Positions 41,301 through 42,011 of a stretch of 42,011 nucleotides of DNA are shown here, piece after piece (position 1 is the stretch's first letter; each line of letters starts with the position of its first letter). Under the pieces are notes generated by a model. The model was not told where the DNA came from, made no database searches, and saw nothing but the letters and a program-made list of their open reading frames with translations. The stretch is from the NCBI GenBank assembly GCA_018821305.1, contig JAHJMN010000018.1, forward strand, positions 1 through 42,011, given 5' to 3'. Source of the stretch: Myxococcota bacterium. Its GTDB lineage: Bacteria; Myxococcota_A; Polyangia; HGW-17. The translations under genes were made by a program, and so were the position numbers.

Positions 41301-41801
41301 TTACCAGTCAGGGTTTGTAGTAAGTTTTTCTGAGCAACTCTTTTTAAAAACAATTTTTCTGGATTTATCTGTATAAAATCTACTTTGCGTAAGTATAATA
41401 TTGTCACCAGTAATTTTGTAAAACTCATAAAAATAGTCCACTTTATAGCCGGTACGACCAAAAAATTCTGTCAAAATAGTATTACCATTTAATATAACGT
41501 AATAACCTGGGTTAGAGAGAAAAAAACTGTTTGCATGTCTGAAATAATTCTTAACATCCCCAAATCCTTGCATAACCCTACCATTCTTCCAGAATCGCAA
41601 AAATGAATTAGAATTGTATTTCTTATCTATATTTATATAAATACAATTTACATCAATTATTTTTAAAGAATTATTTAAATATCCTTTTAAACGCCATTTA
41701 GGGTTTTTAGGCATTCGTCTTAAAGTGGATGAATCTAAAACTGAAGGTTCACCACAAGAAATTGTAGCCATCAATAAATATAAAAAAATATATTTAAGCA
41801 T
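41301..41801 (-). CDS. Putative lipoprotein in repeat-bounded unit 2
   Basis: 166 residues with a lipoprotein signal (MLKYIFLYLLMATISCGEPS, Cys at 16). The mature part is rich in Asn, Lys, Tyr and Phe (NGRVMQGFGDVKNYFRHANS, YYVILNGNTILTEFFG), with alternating strands that suggest a beta-sheet domain of the lipocalin-like or META type. AT-rich codons. Unlike its neighbours in unit 1 it is exported, so it might protect at the envelope. No family recognised. Confidence 0.7.
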   Translation of the reverse strand: MLKYIFLYLLMATISCGEPSVLDSSTLRRMPKNPKWRLKGYLNNSLKIIDVNCIYINIDKKYNSNSFLRFWKNGRVMQGFGDVKNYFRHANSFFLSNPGYYVILNGNTILTEFFGRTGYKVDYFYEFYKITGDNIILTQSRFYTDKSRKIVFKKSCSEKLTTNPDW

Positions 41802-41882
41802 TTATTTTATTTTCCTAATTTTCTCCAGGACTCTTGGGCTCCATATACCATGGAGCATTTGTATCAATGTTAAATAGTTCGT
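41802..41882. other. Short upstream region of unit 2 lipoprotein gene
   Basis: Holds the AGGAAAA ribosome binding region and an AT-rich presumed promoter, and ends in AGTTCGTGTCCTG, which also occurs inverted at 26310 and partly at 9165. Confidence 0.4.
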
Positions 41883-41935
41883 GTCCTGTAATTCGCTTCG
41901 CGAAGGATTTTATTAAAAATCCTAACAGGCCACTA
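41883..41935 (+). repeat. CCTGTAA-type hairpin repeat, copy in unit 2
   Basis: Near-identical to 40745-40796 and followed by the same AAATTCAACACCTTGCG before the next 61-bp repeat. Confidence 0.8.
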
Positions 41936-41956
41936 CAATAAATTCAACACCTTGCG

Positions 41957-42011
41957 GTTACTGTCCTGAGCAAAAATCGGGCGAAAAATTTGATTTTCGG
42001 TATTTCAGGAC
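41957..42011. repeat. 61-bp inverted repeat, copy 3, cut by window end
   Basis: GTTACTGTCCTGA at 41957-41969, then the same inner sequence with an extra G and one A less, ending at TCAGGAC at the last base. It shows that the array continues to the right. Confidence 0.8.

Noticed and set aside
41201-41461. 86-codon open frame on the minus strand
   Set aside because: It overlaps the better-supported lipoprotein gene in another frame and lacks an RBS. Its tail is only of interest for the boundary motif reading.
39195-42011. Integron attC sites
   Set aside because: The outer ends of the 61-bp repeat read GTTACTG...CAGTAAC, the reverse of attC polarity (RYYYAAC...GTTRRRY), and do not match the core-site consensus. 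No integrase is present.

Overview
The window looks like chromosomal DNA from an uncultivated, probably anaerobic Gram-negative bacterium of deltaproteobacterial or Myxococcota type. The evidence is indirect: a lipoprotein with nine MopE-like D-D-G-D-G repeats, a second lipoprotein with the CGN..EQGEECDDGN cysteine-rich repeat common in myxobacterial surface proteins, several lipobox signal peptides, an O-antigen ligase-like protein and a full HydEFG set for [FeFe]-hydrogenase maturation. Base composition is moderate to low G+C by eye (not computed). There is no rRNA, tRNA, recognisable transposase or CRISPR array.

Layout. 1-440: non-coding, with five copies of a short direct repeat and three hairpins. 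449-985: cysteine-rich lipoprotein. 1167-3975: five-gene operon with a cysteine desulfurase-like PLP enzyme, two small unknown proteins and two V4R-like paralogs. 3981-5069: rsgA, convergent with that operon. 5442-8958: three overlapping genes encoding a nucleotidyltransferase/sugar-phosphate-cyclase fusion, an SDR and a PfkB kinase, which together read as a pathway to a nucleotide-activated cyclitol. 9173-12379: PocR/PAS hybrid histidine kinase. 12804-17846: hydG, an aspartase-like lyase, hydE and hydF. 18022-19843: small unknown gene and MopE-repeat lipoprotein. 20087-24249: divergent pair of a PD-(D/E)XK/XPD-type helicase fusion and a FAN1-like VRR-NUC nuclease, likely a DNA repair module. 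24170-26281: RND/MMPL-type membrane protein. 26859-31783: LamG lipoprotein, GT-C-like membrane protein, RNB exoribonuclease and rplS. 32085-34370: exported protein, then an atypical thioredoxin and thioredoxin reductase. 34359-39169: O-antigen ligase-like protein, pRiA4b ORF-3 protein, PEGA/TPR protein, coiled-coil exported protein and TPR lipoprotein.

39195-42011 is different in character. It is AT-rich and built from repeat-delimited units with small minus-strand genes, two of which look like soluble immunity proteins and one like a lipoprotein. One is preceded by what looks like a toxin tail overlapping it by ATGA. The repeats also occur singly elsewhere as a dispersed ~240 bp inverted-repeat element (12553, 19844, 33194, 39338, 40963).

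Most notable: (1) the repeat-bounded array at the right end, which may be an orphan toxin/immunity reservoir belonging to a toxin gene beyond the window; (2) the cyclitol operon with its fused nucleotidyltransferase-cyclase; (3) the desulfurase/V4R operon, whose V4R proteins have lost the usual cysteines; (4) the Trx/TrxR pair, with a missing CXXC cysteine in Trx and no HRRxxxR motif in TrxR; (5) the helicase/FAN1 pair, with a palindromic site in the shared promoter region.
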